The position numbers were made by a program, and so were the translations under genes. From contig DASVSC010000154.1 of NCBI GenBank assembly GCA_036388295.1, forward strand, positions 1 to 28,737: 28,737 nucleotides of DNA, read 5' to 3'. This document shows positions 8,152 to 15,711 of the stretch, in pieces. This DNA comes from RYN-431 sp036388295. Lineage in GTDB: Bacteria > Planctomycetota > Phycisphaerae > Tepidisphaerales > Tepidisphaeraceae. Under the pieces are notes generated by a model. That model saw nothing but the letters and a program-made list of their open reading frames with translations, was not told where the DNA came from and did no database searches. The number at the start of each line of letters is the position of its first letter. Within the stretch, counting starts at the first letter, position 1.

Positions 8152-9564
8152 TTACTTCAGCTTCTTCGCCTTCTCCCGCGCCGTCTCCAGCCCGCCGACG
8201 TACATGAACGCCTGCTCGGGGATGTCGTCGGCCGCGCCGCTGACGATCGCGTCGAAGCTCTTGATCGTTTCCTCACGGCTCGTATACACGCCCGGGAAGC
8301 CGGTGAACTGCTCGGCCACGAAGAACGGCTGGCTGAAGAAGCGCTCGATCTTGCGGGCACGGCTGACGATCAGCTTGTCTTCTTCACTCAACTCGTCCAC
8401 GCCCAGGATGGCGATGATGTCCTGCAAGTCGCGGTAACGCTGCAGCATCGTCTGCACGCGGCGGGCCACGCGGTAATGCTCTTCGCCGACGATCTGCGGG
8501 TCGAGGGCGCGGCTGCTGGAAGCCAGCGGGTCCACGGCCGGGTAAATGCCCTTACTGGCAATGCTACGTTCGAGATAGATGAACGCGTCCAGGTGGGCGA
8601 AGGCGTTGGCGGGGGCCGGGTCGGTCGGGTCGTCGGCCGGCACGTACACGGCCTGCACGCTGGTGATCGCGCCGTTCTTGGTCGACGTAATGCGTTCCTG
8701 CAGCTCGCCCATTTCTGTAGCCAGCGTCGGCTGATAACCCACGGCCGACGGCATACGTCCCAGCAGGGCCGACACTTCCGCACCGGCCTGCGTGAAGCGG
8801 AACACGTTGTCGATGAACAAGAGCGTATCCGCCCCGGTTTCGTCGCGGAAATACTCCGCCATCGTCAGGGCCGACAGGGCCACGCGGAGGCGGGCGCCCG
8901 GGGGCTCGTTCATCTGGCCGAAGACCATTACGGTCTGGTCGATGACGTGCTTGCCGGTCGTGCCGATCTCGGTTTCCTGCATTTCCATCCACAGGTCGGT
9001 GCCTTCGCGGGTGCGTTCACCCACGCCGGCGAACACGCTGTAGCCACCGTGCTGCTGGGCGATGCGGGCGATGAGTTCCTGAATGACCACGGTCTTGCCC
9101 AGGCCGGCCCCGCCGAACAAACCGCCCTTGCCGCCACGGATGAAGGGCGTGAGCAAATCGATGATCTTGATGCCGGTCTCGAAGACCTCGGCCTTGGGCG
9201 TCAGGTCCATGAAGTCGGGCGCGCCGCGGTGGATCGGGCGGCGTTCGCTCGTCCCGACCGGCCCACGCTGGTCGATCGGTTCGCCCAGCAGGTTAAACAC
9301 CCGGCCCAGCGTCTCTTTGCCGACCGGCACGCTCACGGGCGCGCCGGTGTCGACCACTTCCACGCCGCGCTGTAGGCCGTCCGTAGTGCCGAGCGCCACA
9401 GCCCGCACGCGGCCGCCGCCGAGGTGCTGCTGGACTTCGCCGACCAGGGTGAACGAGCCGGTGTCGACTTTCACCGCGTTATAGATCGACGGCAGCTGGT
9501 CTTCCGGGAACTCGGCGTCGAACGTCGATCCGATGACTTGGGCGATGCGACCGGTTGCCGGCAT
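8152..9564 (-). CDS. atpD: F-type ATP synthase beta subunit
   Basis: The product has 470 residues, normal for AtpD. It is the catalytic subunit of the F1 head, making ATP on the inner face of the membrane. The start at 9564 is chosen because AAGGAG (9571-9576) is 6 nt upstream and MPATGRIAQVIGSTFDAEFP is a standard beta-subunit beginning; an upstream in-frame extension of 65 codons looks non-coding. The Walker A motif is at 151-158, reading GGAGLGKT where the family normally has GGAGVGKT. GERTREG, LLFIDNVFRFTQAG and the DELSEED motif (about 388-394) are all present. The gene stands alone: no atpC follows and no other ATP synthase gene is in the window, and a strong terminator ends it. F-type ATP synthase and the Na+-type N-ATPase share this subunit; sequence alone at this depth does not separate them. 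Confidence 0.97.
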   Translation of the reverse strand: MPATGRIAQVIGSTFDAEFPEDQLPSIYNAVKVDTGSFTLVGEVQQHLGGGRVRAVALGTTDGLQRGVEVVDTGAPVSVPVGKETLGRVFNLLGEPIDQRGPVGTSERRPIHRGAPDFMDLTPKAEVFETGIKIIDLLTPFIRGGKGGLFGGAGLGKTVVIQELIARIAQQHGGYSVFAGVGERTREGTDLWMEMQETEIGTTGKHVIDQTVMVFGQMNEPPGARLRVALSALTMAEYFRDETGADTLLFIDNVFRFTQAGAEVSALLGRMPSAVGYQPTLATEMGELQERITSTKNGAITSVQAVYVPADDPTDPAPANAFAHLDAFIYLERSIASKGIYPAVDPLASSSRALDPQIVGEEHYRVARRVQTMLQRYRDLQDIIAILGVDELSEEDKLIVSRARKIERFFSQPFFVAEQFTGFPGVYTSREETIKSFDAIVSGAADDIPEQAFMYVGGLETAREKAKKLK

Positions 9565-10037
9565 AACTAGCTCCTTCACGGACTCAAAATTAGATGCGTC
9601 AAAGCCGCTCCGCGGCGCAGCACACCACTGCGACCCCGGGCGGGAGGGCGATCGTATCGCCCCCCGCAACAACCGGCAAGCCGCCCGGCGGCGGCCGAAG
9701 GCGGGTGCGACGATGCGCGTCGGCCTGGTCCTCGGTGCCATGGGCGGCCTCAGAAGCACGGCCGCGCCGCCCGCCCCGGCGGACCTTTCGCCCGCCGCCC
9801 CGACTCTACCGCCCCGGCCCGGTTTGTCGGCGGAAATCTGCCGAAAAATCGTTGTCGTTGATTCCCTAAATTCCGGCCGACACAGCCGACATTCCCGCCG
9901 CCGATTTTCATCTTGAACCGGCCGACCGGCTCGTTACCGTATTTCAATACCCTCCCGCCCCTACGGCCCACCCGGCCGTCACGTTTTCATTCAACCGCCG
10001 CCCGCCCGGGCGGCCGCCGTGCTACGTCTTGGCGACG

Positions 10038-10087
10038 GCCTACCGCCCCGGCCGGCGGTGTCGATTATAAAATGCGACCTTGACGGC
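10038..10087 (+). repeat. 50-bp direct repeat, copy A
   Basis: By eye 43 of 50 bases match copy B at 14033-14082. The GC-rich half carries CGCCCCGGCCGGCGG and the other half GTGTCGATTATAAA. The TATAAA could serve as a -10 box for the plus-strand gene at 10308; the opposite strand reads TATAAT, pointing to atpD. It ends 220 nt before the start codon at 10308. Confidence 0.6.
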
Positions 10088-10127
10088 AACATGGGTAACT
10101 CAACGTCCTTGGCAGTCACATGTGTAG

Positions 10128-10161
10128 ATCGCCACAGTACGTTCATCGCCACAGTACGTTC
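10128..10161. repeat. Two perfect 17-bp tandem repeats
   Basis: ATCGCCACAGTACGTTC occurs twice without a gap (10128-10144 and 10145-10161) in the region upstream of the exported gene at 10308. Two phased copies of a site could bind a regulator; this is inference. Confidence 0.6.
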
Positions 10162-10269
10162 TATGGGTCGTGCGCGTGTCGATGCGAACACGGCCTTGAG
10201 TACAAGACCGTGCCACCCGCCCACGATTTACAGTTGTTGTCCGCGGCGGCGGGTGATATGTTCTAGATA

Positions 10270-10282
10270 CATCTCAATTCGC
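10270..10282 (+). promoter_or_regulatory. Shared 13-bp word before the 10308 gene
   Basis: CATCTCAATTCGC ends 25 nt before the ATG at 10308. The identical word ends 24 nt before the GTG at 14416. Same sequence, same distance and same orientation suggest a promoter or operator element common to the two exported genes. A TAATAT hexamer (10290-10295) lies just downstream here. Confidence 0.4.
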
Positions 10283-10307
10283 TTTCACTTAATATGGGTT
10301 ATTTTTA

Positions 10308-13300
10308 ATGGCTACGTCGTTGATTGCTCCGTTTCGGTGCGGCCATTTTGTTTCCGAGCCGCTAGAAAGCCGCCGCCTGCTGGCGGCCCAAATGATCGGC
10401 GATCTAGATCCACGCACCGGCGATTCTACCGCAACCGCATACACCTCTCTCAATGGTACCACGTTATTCTACGCCAACAGCAAGCTATACCGGACCGACA
10501 GCACAGCGGCTGGCACTTTGCCGCTGGCGACGCTGAACGCGTCGGTCGATCACATGGAAGTTCTTGGTAACGCCGCATACTTCACCGAGAGCTATCGTAT
10601 TTGGAAGACAGATGGCACGAAGTCGGGCACTGTCTTGTTGACAACGCTGCCGCCTGTCACTTTTGGAGCCCCGACTGAACTGCAGGCTGTCAATGGCAAC
10701 CTTTATTTCAAAGTCTCTAGATCGCTGTACTCGCTTAATCCCGACACGCTCGACTTGCAGAAAATCGGCAGTTACTACGGTCTAAGCAACTTAGCGGAGT
10801 ACAAGGGAGAGGTTTATTACGGGGCAACCGATAACCTTGGCAGCTATCTATACCGAACGAACGGCACCGTTGCGGGCACAGTGCTGGTAAAGCAGATCGA
10901 TAACTCCGCAGCATACACGCCGTTCGTTCCTGAAAAGGTTACAGCTTCAAACGGGTTGTTGTACTTCGTGGGTTCCAACGCCGCTGCCGGAGTCGAGCCG
11001 TGGCGTAGCGACGGCACCTCCGCGGGCACATATTTGCTGAAGGACTTGGCTCCTGGCAATTCGCATTCAGCTGTAGCCGCAATTGTGGGTGTGAATGGGT
11101 CGACCTTGCTGCTGACGTACGACGGTTTGTACGCCACCAATGGCACGACGACGACTTCAATTCGGTCTGACGTAAGAGCCATTACACAAACAGTGACAGC
11201 GGTCACCCTCAACAGTGTGGCGCTGTTCAATGCGTACACCAGTGGCGGCGGCTCGCACCTCTATCGTTCCGATGGCACGGCGAATGGCACTTACGCCGTC
11301 GAGAGCCTCAGCAGTTTGAGTTATTCGCCACAAGCCTTGACGCTTGCCAACGGCAAAGCCTATTTCGTTGGGTACACAACGCCAAGTGTGGCCAATCTCT
11401 ATAAGACCGACGGCACGATTGCTGGGACGGCTGCTATCACGCAGGCGGTCGCGGGTGGCACACAAAGTTTCATTTATACTTATTCGCTTACTGGAACTGA
11501 CAGCCGCCTGTATTTTTCGGCATCTGATACCGTCCTCGGCACAGAGCCGTTCGTCAGTGACGGTACGGCGGCCGGAACCAAGGTGCTGGCAGACTTAAAT
11601 ACGACGCCCTACAACTCCGATCCTGGCGGCCCGTATCCTGGGGTTTTCAACCGATCGAATGACGTCGGCAAAACGCAAACGGCGACAATCGGCAATATAG
11701 CTTACTTTGGAACCGCTGACGGGTCGCTTTGGAAGACCAACGGGACTGCTGTCGGCACAACCCGGGTGACCAGCAGTAGCGCCTACTACGGCTACAGCAG
11801 CGGCGACCCAATCCGCCACCTAACGGCTTGGAACGGCCACGTTTACTTCGTCACCAGCGATGGCTTTCGCAATCAAGCCGTGTGGCGGTCCGATGGCACT
11901 GCCGCCGGGACGGTTAAGGTTATCAGTGGCTTCGCGGGCCGGGAGGATGGGCAGACTTTCGTGCCCTTTCAGGATAAACTCTATTACTTCGTCAATGGCA
12001 GCCTTTACGCCAGTGCCCCAGGTGCCGTCAATGCCACACTTGTTTCATCAGCGCCGTTCGACGCGGCTTGCCTGACGGCTACGACAGACGCATTGTATTT
12101 TCGTACCAACAATGCGGGCTACGAACTCTGGAAGAGCGACGGGACCACCACCGGGACGGTTTCTTTTGTGGGGAAATCCGTATTCAGTGGACTGAGATCA
12201 TTCGTCGCCTCAGGCAGCACGCTCTACTTCATTGCTATTCCTTCCGGCTCCGACACGGCCGCGCTCTATCGCACTGGCGGCACACTGGCGACCACAGCGC
12301 TGATCAAATCGGTCGCTTCGTCCAAGGCGGCATACGACTATTACCCGCCGTCATTCCTGACGGTGATGAATGGTGTACTTTACTTCGCGGGTACCGACGA
12401 TGCTAACGGCACGGAATTATGGCGCAGCGACGGCACGGCGGCCGGTACGACAATCGTTGCCGACTGTGTCCCCGGAGCGGTTGGCGGGTCACCGCAATTT
12501 CTGACTGCCATCGGCAATCGCCTGTACTTCCTAGCGACGACGGCCGACAGCGGCAGCGAGCCATGGATCAGCGATGGAACAACCGCTGGCACGCGGCGTT
12601 TGGCTGACTTAAATCCGGGTCCGACATCGTCGCTGCGCCCGTATCCGATTTCTATCGCCTACGCCGCTGACAATCCGTTTATGCCCGCTCCCGATGGCTC
12701 GGTGCTCATCACCGCTGACGACGGCACGCATGGCGTGGAACTTTACCGGATCACGCTAAGCGGGAACGTGGTGTTAGCTGCCGATGTGAACGCCGGCGCA
12801 GCGAGTTCGGAAGCACGGCCGATCTCGGTCATCACGCCACCGGGCTCGACTCCGACACTGCTCTTTTCGGCTGCTGATCCGATACACGGCCGTGAGCTAT
12901 GGTCGTTCCCGCTGCCAACTGGTTCTGGATTACCGTCCTGGCTGGTGCCTTCGTCAGATGCGGCTTACCTATTTAGTGGTATCAGCTTACAGGTGACGGC
13001 CGGAACGATGACACTGTTAGCTGACGCGGCCATAGCGGGTGCGGGTTTTGCAGTCAGCGTCAGCGGGACTGCACATGTCGTGTTCAACACGAGTCAACAC
13101 TTGGGTACGCTGATGCTGAACGATTCGAGCGTCGTGTCAGTAGCGGGCGGCGAGAAGGTACTCCGCGTGACCGGATTGACCATCGGCGTATCGAGCAGGC
13201 TGGACCTCAACGACAGCGCCCTGATCTACGACTACAGCACTGCCGGCCCGCAGGCCGACGCGGTGCGGCAGCTGATCGGCTCCGCCCGGGCCGGCGGGGC

Positions 13301-13997
13301 GTGGACGGGGTACGGCCTGACCAGCACCGCGGCCAAAAACCGGGCCGGGCGGGGCACCACGCTCGGGTACACGGAGGCCAGCGACTACAAAACGATCAAC
13401 GGCGCGAACGCCACCTTCGACGGCCAGGCCATCGACAGCACCGCGGTGCTCGTGCGGTATACGCTGTACGGCGACGCCGACTTCAATCGCCGGGTCGATT
13501 TCAATGACTTCCTCCGCCTGCAGGTCGGCTTCAACCGCCGCGGGACGACGTTCATTCAAGGCGACTTCGACTACAACGGCACGACGAACTTCAACGACTT
13601 TCTGCTGCTGCAGGTTCAGTTCAACCGCTCGCTGACGGTCCCCCCGCAGCCGGTTGTGACCACCGCCCTGGCGTCCCGCCCGCCTGCCACGGCCAGCCTC
13701 AGCGGCGTGGCGTTCAACGACACCAATCGCAACGGCCGGTTCGACGCCGGCGAAACCGTCGCGGCCGGCAAAACGGTCTGGCTGGACCTGGACGACGACG
13801 GCCTTCAGGACCGCAACGAGGCCAGCGCGGTGACCGACAGCCGCGGCCGGTTCGGCTTCAAGAATCTGGCGGCCGGCAAGTACCACGTGCGGCGGGCCGT
13901 CCCCGCCGGCTACGTCGAAAGCACGCCCGCCCGCTACATCACCCTCGGCCGTGGGCAGAGCGTGGGCGACATTCGCATCGGCAGCCGGGCGAAGTAG
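10308..13997 (+). CDS. Giant exported ELWxxDGT-repeat protein with dockerin-like and SdrD-B modules
   Basis: The product has 1229 residues. EPLESRRLLAA at 17-27 is the planctomycete LEPR-XLL-type export motif. About 14 copies of an ELWxxDGTxxGT repeat (LWKSDGTTTGT, PWISDGTTAGT and so on) run from about 50 to 865, alternating with LYF strands, and probably make one or two beta-propellers. A beta-helical stretch at about 884-1050 (SRLDLNDSALIYDY, GYTEASDYK, DSTAVLVRYTLYGDAD) is a C-terminal arrangement known from Phycisphaerae exported proteins. Two EF-hand-like loops at about 1053-1106 resemble a dockerin, and an SdrD-B domain (1129-1229) ends the chain. Composition changes inside the gene: the repeat part is near 50% GC on a sampled line, the end near 70%. 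No strong ribosome binding site is visible. The function is unknown, probably a surface or matrix protein. Confidence 0.88.
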   Translation: MATSLIAPFRCGHFVSEPLESRRLLAAQMIGDLDPRTGDSTATAYTSLNGTTLFYANSKLYRTDSTAAGTLPLATLNASVDHMEVLGNAAYFTESYRIWKTDGTKSGTVLLTTLPPVTFGAPTELQAVNGNLYFKVSRSLYSLNPDTLDLQKIGSYYGLSNLAEYKGEVYYGATDNLGSYLYRTNGTVAGTVLVKQIDNSAAYTPFVPEKVTASNGLLYFVGSNAAAGVEPWRSDGTSAGTYLLKDLAPGNSHSAVAAIVGVNGSTLLLTYDGLYATNGTTTTSIRSDVRAITQTVTAVTLNSVALFNAYTSGGGSHLYRSDGTANGTYAVESLSSLSYSPQALTLANGKAYFVGYTTPSVANLYKTDGTIAGTAAITQAVAGGTQSFIYTYSLTGTDSRLYFSASDTVLGTEPFVSDGTAAGTKVLADLNTTPYNSDPGGPYPGVFNRSNDVGKTQTATIGNIAYFGTADGSLWKTNGTAVGTTRVTSSSAYYGYSSGDPIRHLTAWNGHVYFVTSDGFRNQAVWRSDGTAAGTVKVISGFAGREDGQTFVPFQDKLYYFVNGSLYASAPGAVNATLVSSAPFDAACLTATTDALYFRTNNAGYELWKSDGTTTGTVSFVGKSVFSGLRSFVASGSTLYFIAIPSGSDTAALYRTGGTLATTALIKSVASSKAAYDYYPPSFLTVMNGVLYFAGTDDANGTELWRSDGTAAGTTIVADCVPGAVGGSPQFLTAIGNRLYFLATTADSGSEPWISDGTTAGTRRLADLNPGPTSSLRPYPISIAYAADNPFMPAPDGSVLITADDGTHGVELYRITLSGNVVLAADVNAGAASSEARPISVITPPGSTPTLLFSAADPIHGRELWSFPLPTGSGLPSWLVPSSDAAYLFSGISLQVTAGTMTLLADAAIAGAGFAVSVSGTAHVVFNTSQHLGTLMLNDSSVVSVAGGEKVLRVTGLTIGVSSRLDLNDSALIYDYSTAGPQADAVRQLIGSARAGGAWTGYGLTSTAAKNRAGRGTTLGYTEASDYKTINGANATFDGQAIDSTAVLVRYTLYGDADFNRRVDFNDFLRLQVGFNRRGTTFIQGDFDYNGTTNFNDFLLLQVQFNRSLTVPPQPVVTTALASRPPATASLSGVAFNDTNRNGRFDAGETVAAGKTVWLDLDDDGLQDRNEASAVTDSRGRFGFKNLAAGKYHVRRAVPAGYVESTPARYITLGRGQSVGDIRIGSRAK

Positions 13998-14007
13998 CAG
14001 AGCGATG

Positions 14008-14039
14008 GGCAGGCCGCGCGGCCGCGGCACGGGCCTGCC
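14008..14039 (+). terminator. Hairpin after the 1229-residue gene
   Basis: GGCAGGCC (14008-14015) pairs with GGCCTGCC (14032-14039) around a GC-rich 16-nt loop, 10 nt after the stop codon. No T run follows, so termination is only suggested. It overlaps the start of repeat copy B. Confidence 0.35.
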
Positions 14040-14082
14040 GCCCCGGCCGGCGGTGTCGACTATAAAGTCGGGCCTCGACGGC
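14033..14082 (+). repeat. 50-bp direct repeat, copy B
   Basis: Counterpart of 10038-10087, in the same orientation. The core is CGCCCCGGCCGGCGG followed by TGTCGACTATAAAGTCG; here CGACT/AGTCG forms a perfect small palindrome around ATAA. It ends 333 nt before the PEP-CTERM start codon. Confidence 0.6.
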
Positions 14083-14378
14083 ACGACGGCTTCACGACGG
14101 CTTGTTGTCCTGTGGTGATAATTCCGCCTTGCCCCGGAACGCGGTCATGTCGCGCGACTCTCAGCGATGAACATGGCGTATTCAATCGGGCCGTGTCTGC
14201 CGCGGCGGTTGGGTTGACGCCTACTTTGCAGAACACGGATGTACACCAGTCCGAATAGGCCCCCTGGTTTGCCATACGAATCGGGCATGGGTTCGGCCAG
14301 GACGCACTTCGGCGATATTGCCGCGACGCACGCCTTGCCGCGGCTGCCGTCATGGCTTAGTTTTTAACGTCGGCGAGT

Positions 14379-14391
14379 CATCTCAATTCGC
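14379..14391 (+). promoter_or_regulatory. Shared 13-bp word before the PEP-CTERM gene
   Basis: CATCTCAATTCGC is identical to 10270-10282 and lies 24 nt before the GTG start at 14416, against 25 nt at the other gene. Confidence 0.4.
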
Positions 14392-14415
14392 GCAAGCGGC
14401 TCTAGAGGGAACAAC

Positions 14416-15204
14416 GTGGCGAAACGAAAACATTGGGCGGCGATTCTGTTGGTCGCGGCGATGGCGTGCGGCGGTCGGCCGGCGGACGCGGCGGTGGTGC
14501 TGCTGACGGCGACGCGCACCCTGTCGGTCAGTTCGTCCGAACAACCCGCCGTGGCACCGGTCCAGTTCGACGGCAGCGGCTTGTTCTGGGACAGCCGCTC
14601 CGTCGGCGCGCCGATGGCGCCGGGCCAAGCGGGCACCGAGGCCCTAGCCGAACAGACCTTGAGTACGGTCACCAATAATAACGGCGTGCTGCAGGTCTTC
14701 ACCCAAAGCGCCCGCGCCACCAGCCGCGCCAACGGCGGCACCGCCGAGGCCCCGTTCGATGTCCGGGCGGCGACCGATTTGCGCCTCACCTTCAGCGTCA
14801 CCGACACGCCCGCCCCCGTGACGCTCAGCGCCAGCCTGATCGGCGCCATTTCCGGCAACGGCCCGACCAACCTGATCGACTTCGCCTACTTCCTGCGCCT
14901 CAGTAGCATCACGACGGGGCTGGACGTCCTGAACGTGCAGGGCGATCCGGCCACCGCCCGCCCGCAAGACAGCGTCCTCAACTTCACCGGCACGCTGCCG
15001 GTCGGGACGTACGCCTTCGACGTCGGCGCCAGCACGCGCGCGCAGTCGTTCGGCCTGAACCCCACGGCCCGCCCCGGCACGTCGGCCCTGTTCAACAACC
15101 TGCTGCTGAGCGTCGTCCCCGAACCCGCCGCCGCCGGCCTGCTGACGCTGGCCGTCCCGCTGCTGCGCCGCGGCCGGCGGGCAGAACGCGCTCCGGCGGC
15201 CTGA
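14416..15204 (+). CDS. PEP-CTERM sorting-signal protein
   Basis: The product has 262 residues. The GTG start at 14416 is supported by AGAGGGA (14404-14410) 5 nt upstream. A signal peptide runs from MAKRKHW through a hydrophobic stretch to about ADA at residues 24-26. The middle is beta-rich, with no recognised catalytic domain. The C-terminus has the full PEP-CTERM plan: VPEP at about 233-236, a hydrophobic helix (GLLTLAVPLL), then the basic cluster RRGRRAERAP. In this system the tail is cut by an exosortase after export, usually in polysaccharide-producing bacteria; the exosortase is not in this window. It shares upstream elements with the giant exported gene before it. Confidence 0.85.
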   Translation: MAKRKHWAAILLVAAMACGGRPADAAVVLLTATRTLSVSSSEQPAVAPVQFDGSGLFWDSRSVGAPMAPGQAGTEALAEQTLSTVTNNNGVLQVFTQSARATSRANGGTAEAPFDVRAATDLRLTFSVTDTPAPVTLSASLIGAISGNGPTNLIDFAYFLRLSSITTGLDVLNVQGDPATARPQDSVLNFTGTLPVGTYAFDVGASTRAQSFGLNPTARPGTSALFNNLLLSVVPEPAAAGLLTLAVPLLRRGRRAERAPAA

Positions 15205-15711
15205 CCAGTTGGTGTATCGACCTCGTCGGGCTGGCCGTGGTCGACTTTGATAACGACGGCACGATCAATCTGCTCTCGGCTTCAGCGGTGACCCGGTCAC
15301 ATCTTCGGAGTCGGTGACGGCACGTTCTCAGGCAGCAAAATCGTTGCCGTTGTTTAATATACCGACTGATCATCAGTGGCGATTTCACCGGCGACGGCCG
15401 CGGGCGCGGCCGTGCGGGTCGCTGTCGCTGCGTCGCGGGTCAGGACCCGCCCCCCGGCTATCAAAAACGTGCGTCGGGCCATTTTGTTGTGCGAAAGCAA
15501 CACCGGCCGGCGATCTACCCGGGCGAGGCATGACGTTCACGAACTGCCCGCGGCCCAGGCGCGTTTCGTGCGTCCTGACGCCACGGCGCGAGCCGTTCAT
15601 TTTGCCAACGACACGCGCACGTCCGAAGCATTCACGACGCGCCATGGCGTTCTTGCCCGCGGTGTCAGTCGTCAGACGTAGTGCCGCGGACGCGAGAACA
15701 GGAAGGCCCCC
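15205..15711. other. Non-coding region holding a decayed gene fragment
   Basis: No intact gene is present in these 507 bases. The first half contains FG-GAP-like coding remnants in shifted frames (see 15219-15398). Next comes a perfect palindrome GCGGGTC-AG-GACCCGC at 15435-15450. The stretch 15455-15690 shows no recognised feature. AGGAAGG at 15700-15706 is the ribosome binding site of the next gene. Confidence 0.55.
15219..15398 (+). pseudogene. Remnant of an FG-GAP/VCBS repeat protein
   Basis: Three pieces of one repeat unit appear in order but in different frames: DLVGLAVVDFDNDGTINLLS (from 15219), then FGVGDGTFSGSKIVAVV (from about 15304), then GDFTGDG (from 15378). In intact FG-GAP proteins such strings form the DxDxDG calcium loop and the FG-GDGTF strand of a beta-propeller blade. 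Stops and frame changes break the reading, and no start codon or signal peptide remains. The most likely explanation is a dead fragment of a secreted integrin-like or VCBS protein. Confidence 0.6.

Larger units (their letters stand above)
9565..10307. other. Non-coding region between divergent atpD and the 10308 exported gene
   Basis: No convincing gene was found in these 743 bases; short frames on both strands lack family motifs and start signals. The region holds the atpD ribosome binding site, the TCGGC/GCCGA inverted repeat at about 9828-9845, one copy of the 50-bp repeat at 10038-10087, 17-bp tandem repeats at 10128-10161, and a hairpin at 10189-10212 (10-bp arms with one mismatch, AGTA loop). 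GC content drops towards 10300. Confidence 0.6.
13998..14415. other. Non-coding region before the PEP-CTERM gene
   Basis: No gene was found in these 418 bases. The region contains a hairpin right after the stop at 13997, the second 50-bp repeat, and the 13-bp shared word. The stretch 14090-14370 shows no family-like reading frame on either strand. Confidence 0.55.

Noticed and set aside
7744..9375. Plus-strand frame of 543 codons opposite atpD
   Set aside because: AtpD motifs on the minus strand are unmistakable; the plus-strand frame is a shadow of GC-rich codon usage.
9565..9759. In-frame 65-codon N-terminal extension of AtpD
   Set aside because: AAGGAG directly precedes the ATG at 9564, and the extension is Arg/Pro-rich with no counterpart in AtpD proteins.
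9750..9971. Possible small gene on the minus strand between atpD and repeat copy A
   Set aside because: 73 codons, no family motif, Arg/Gly-rich product, no ribosome binding site or -10 box at a sensible distance.
14060..14353. Possible small minus-strand gene (97 codons) upstream of the PEP-CTERM gene
   Set aside because: Overlaps repeat copy B, has no recognisable domain, and its composition looks like a chance frame.
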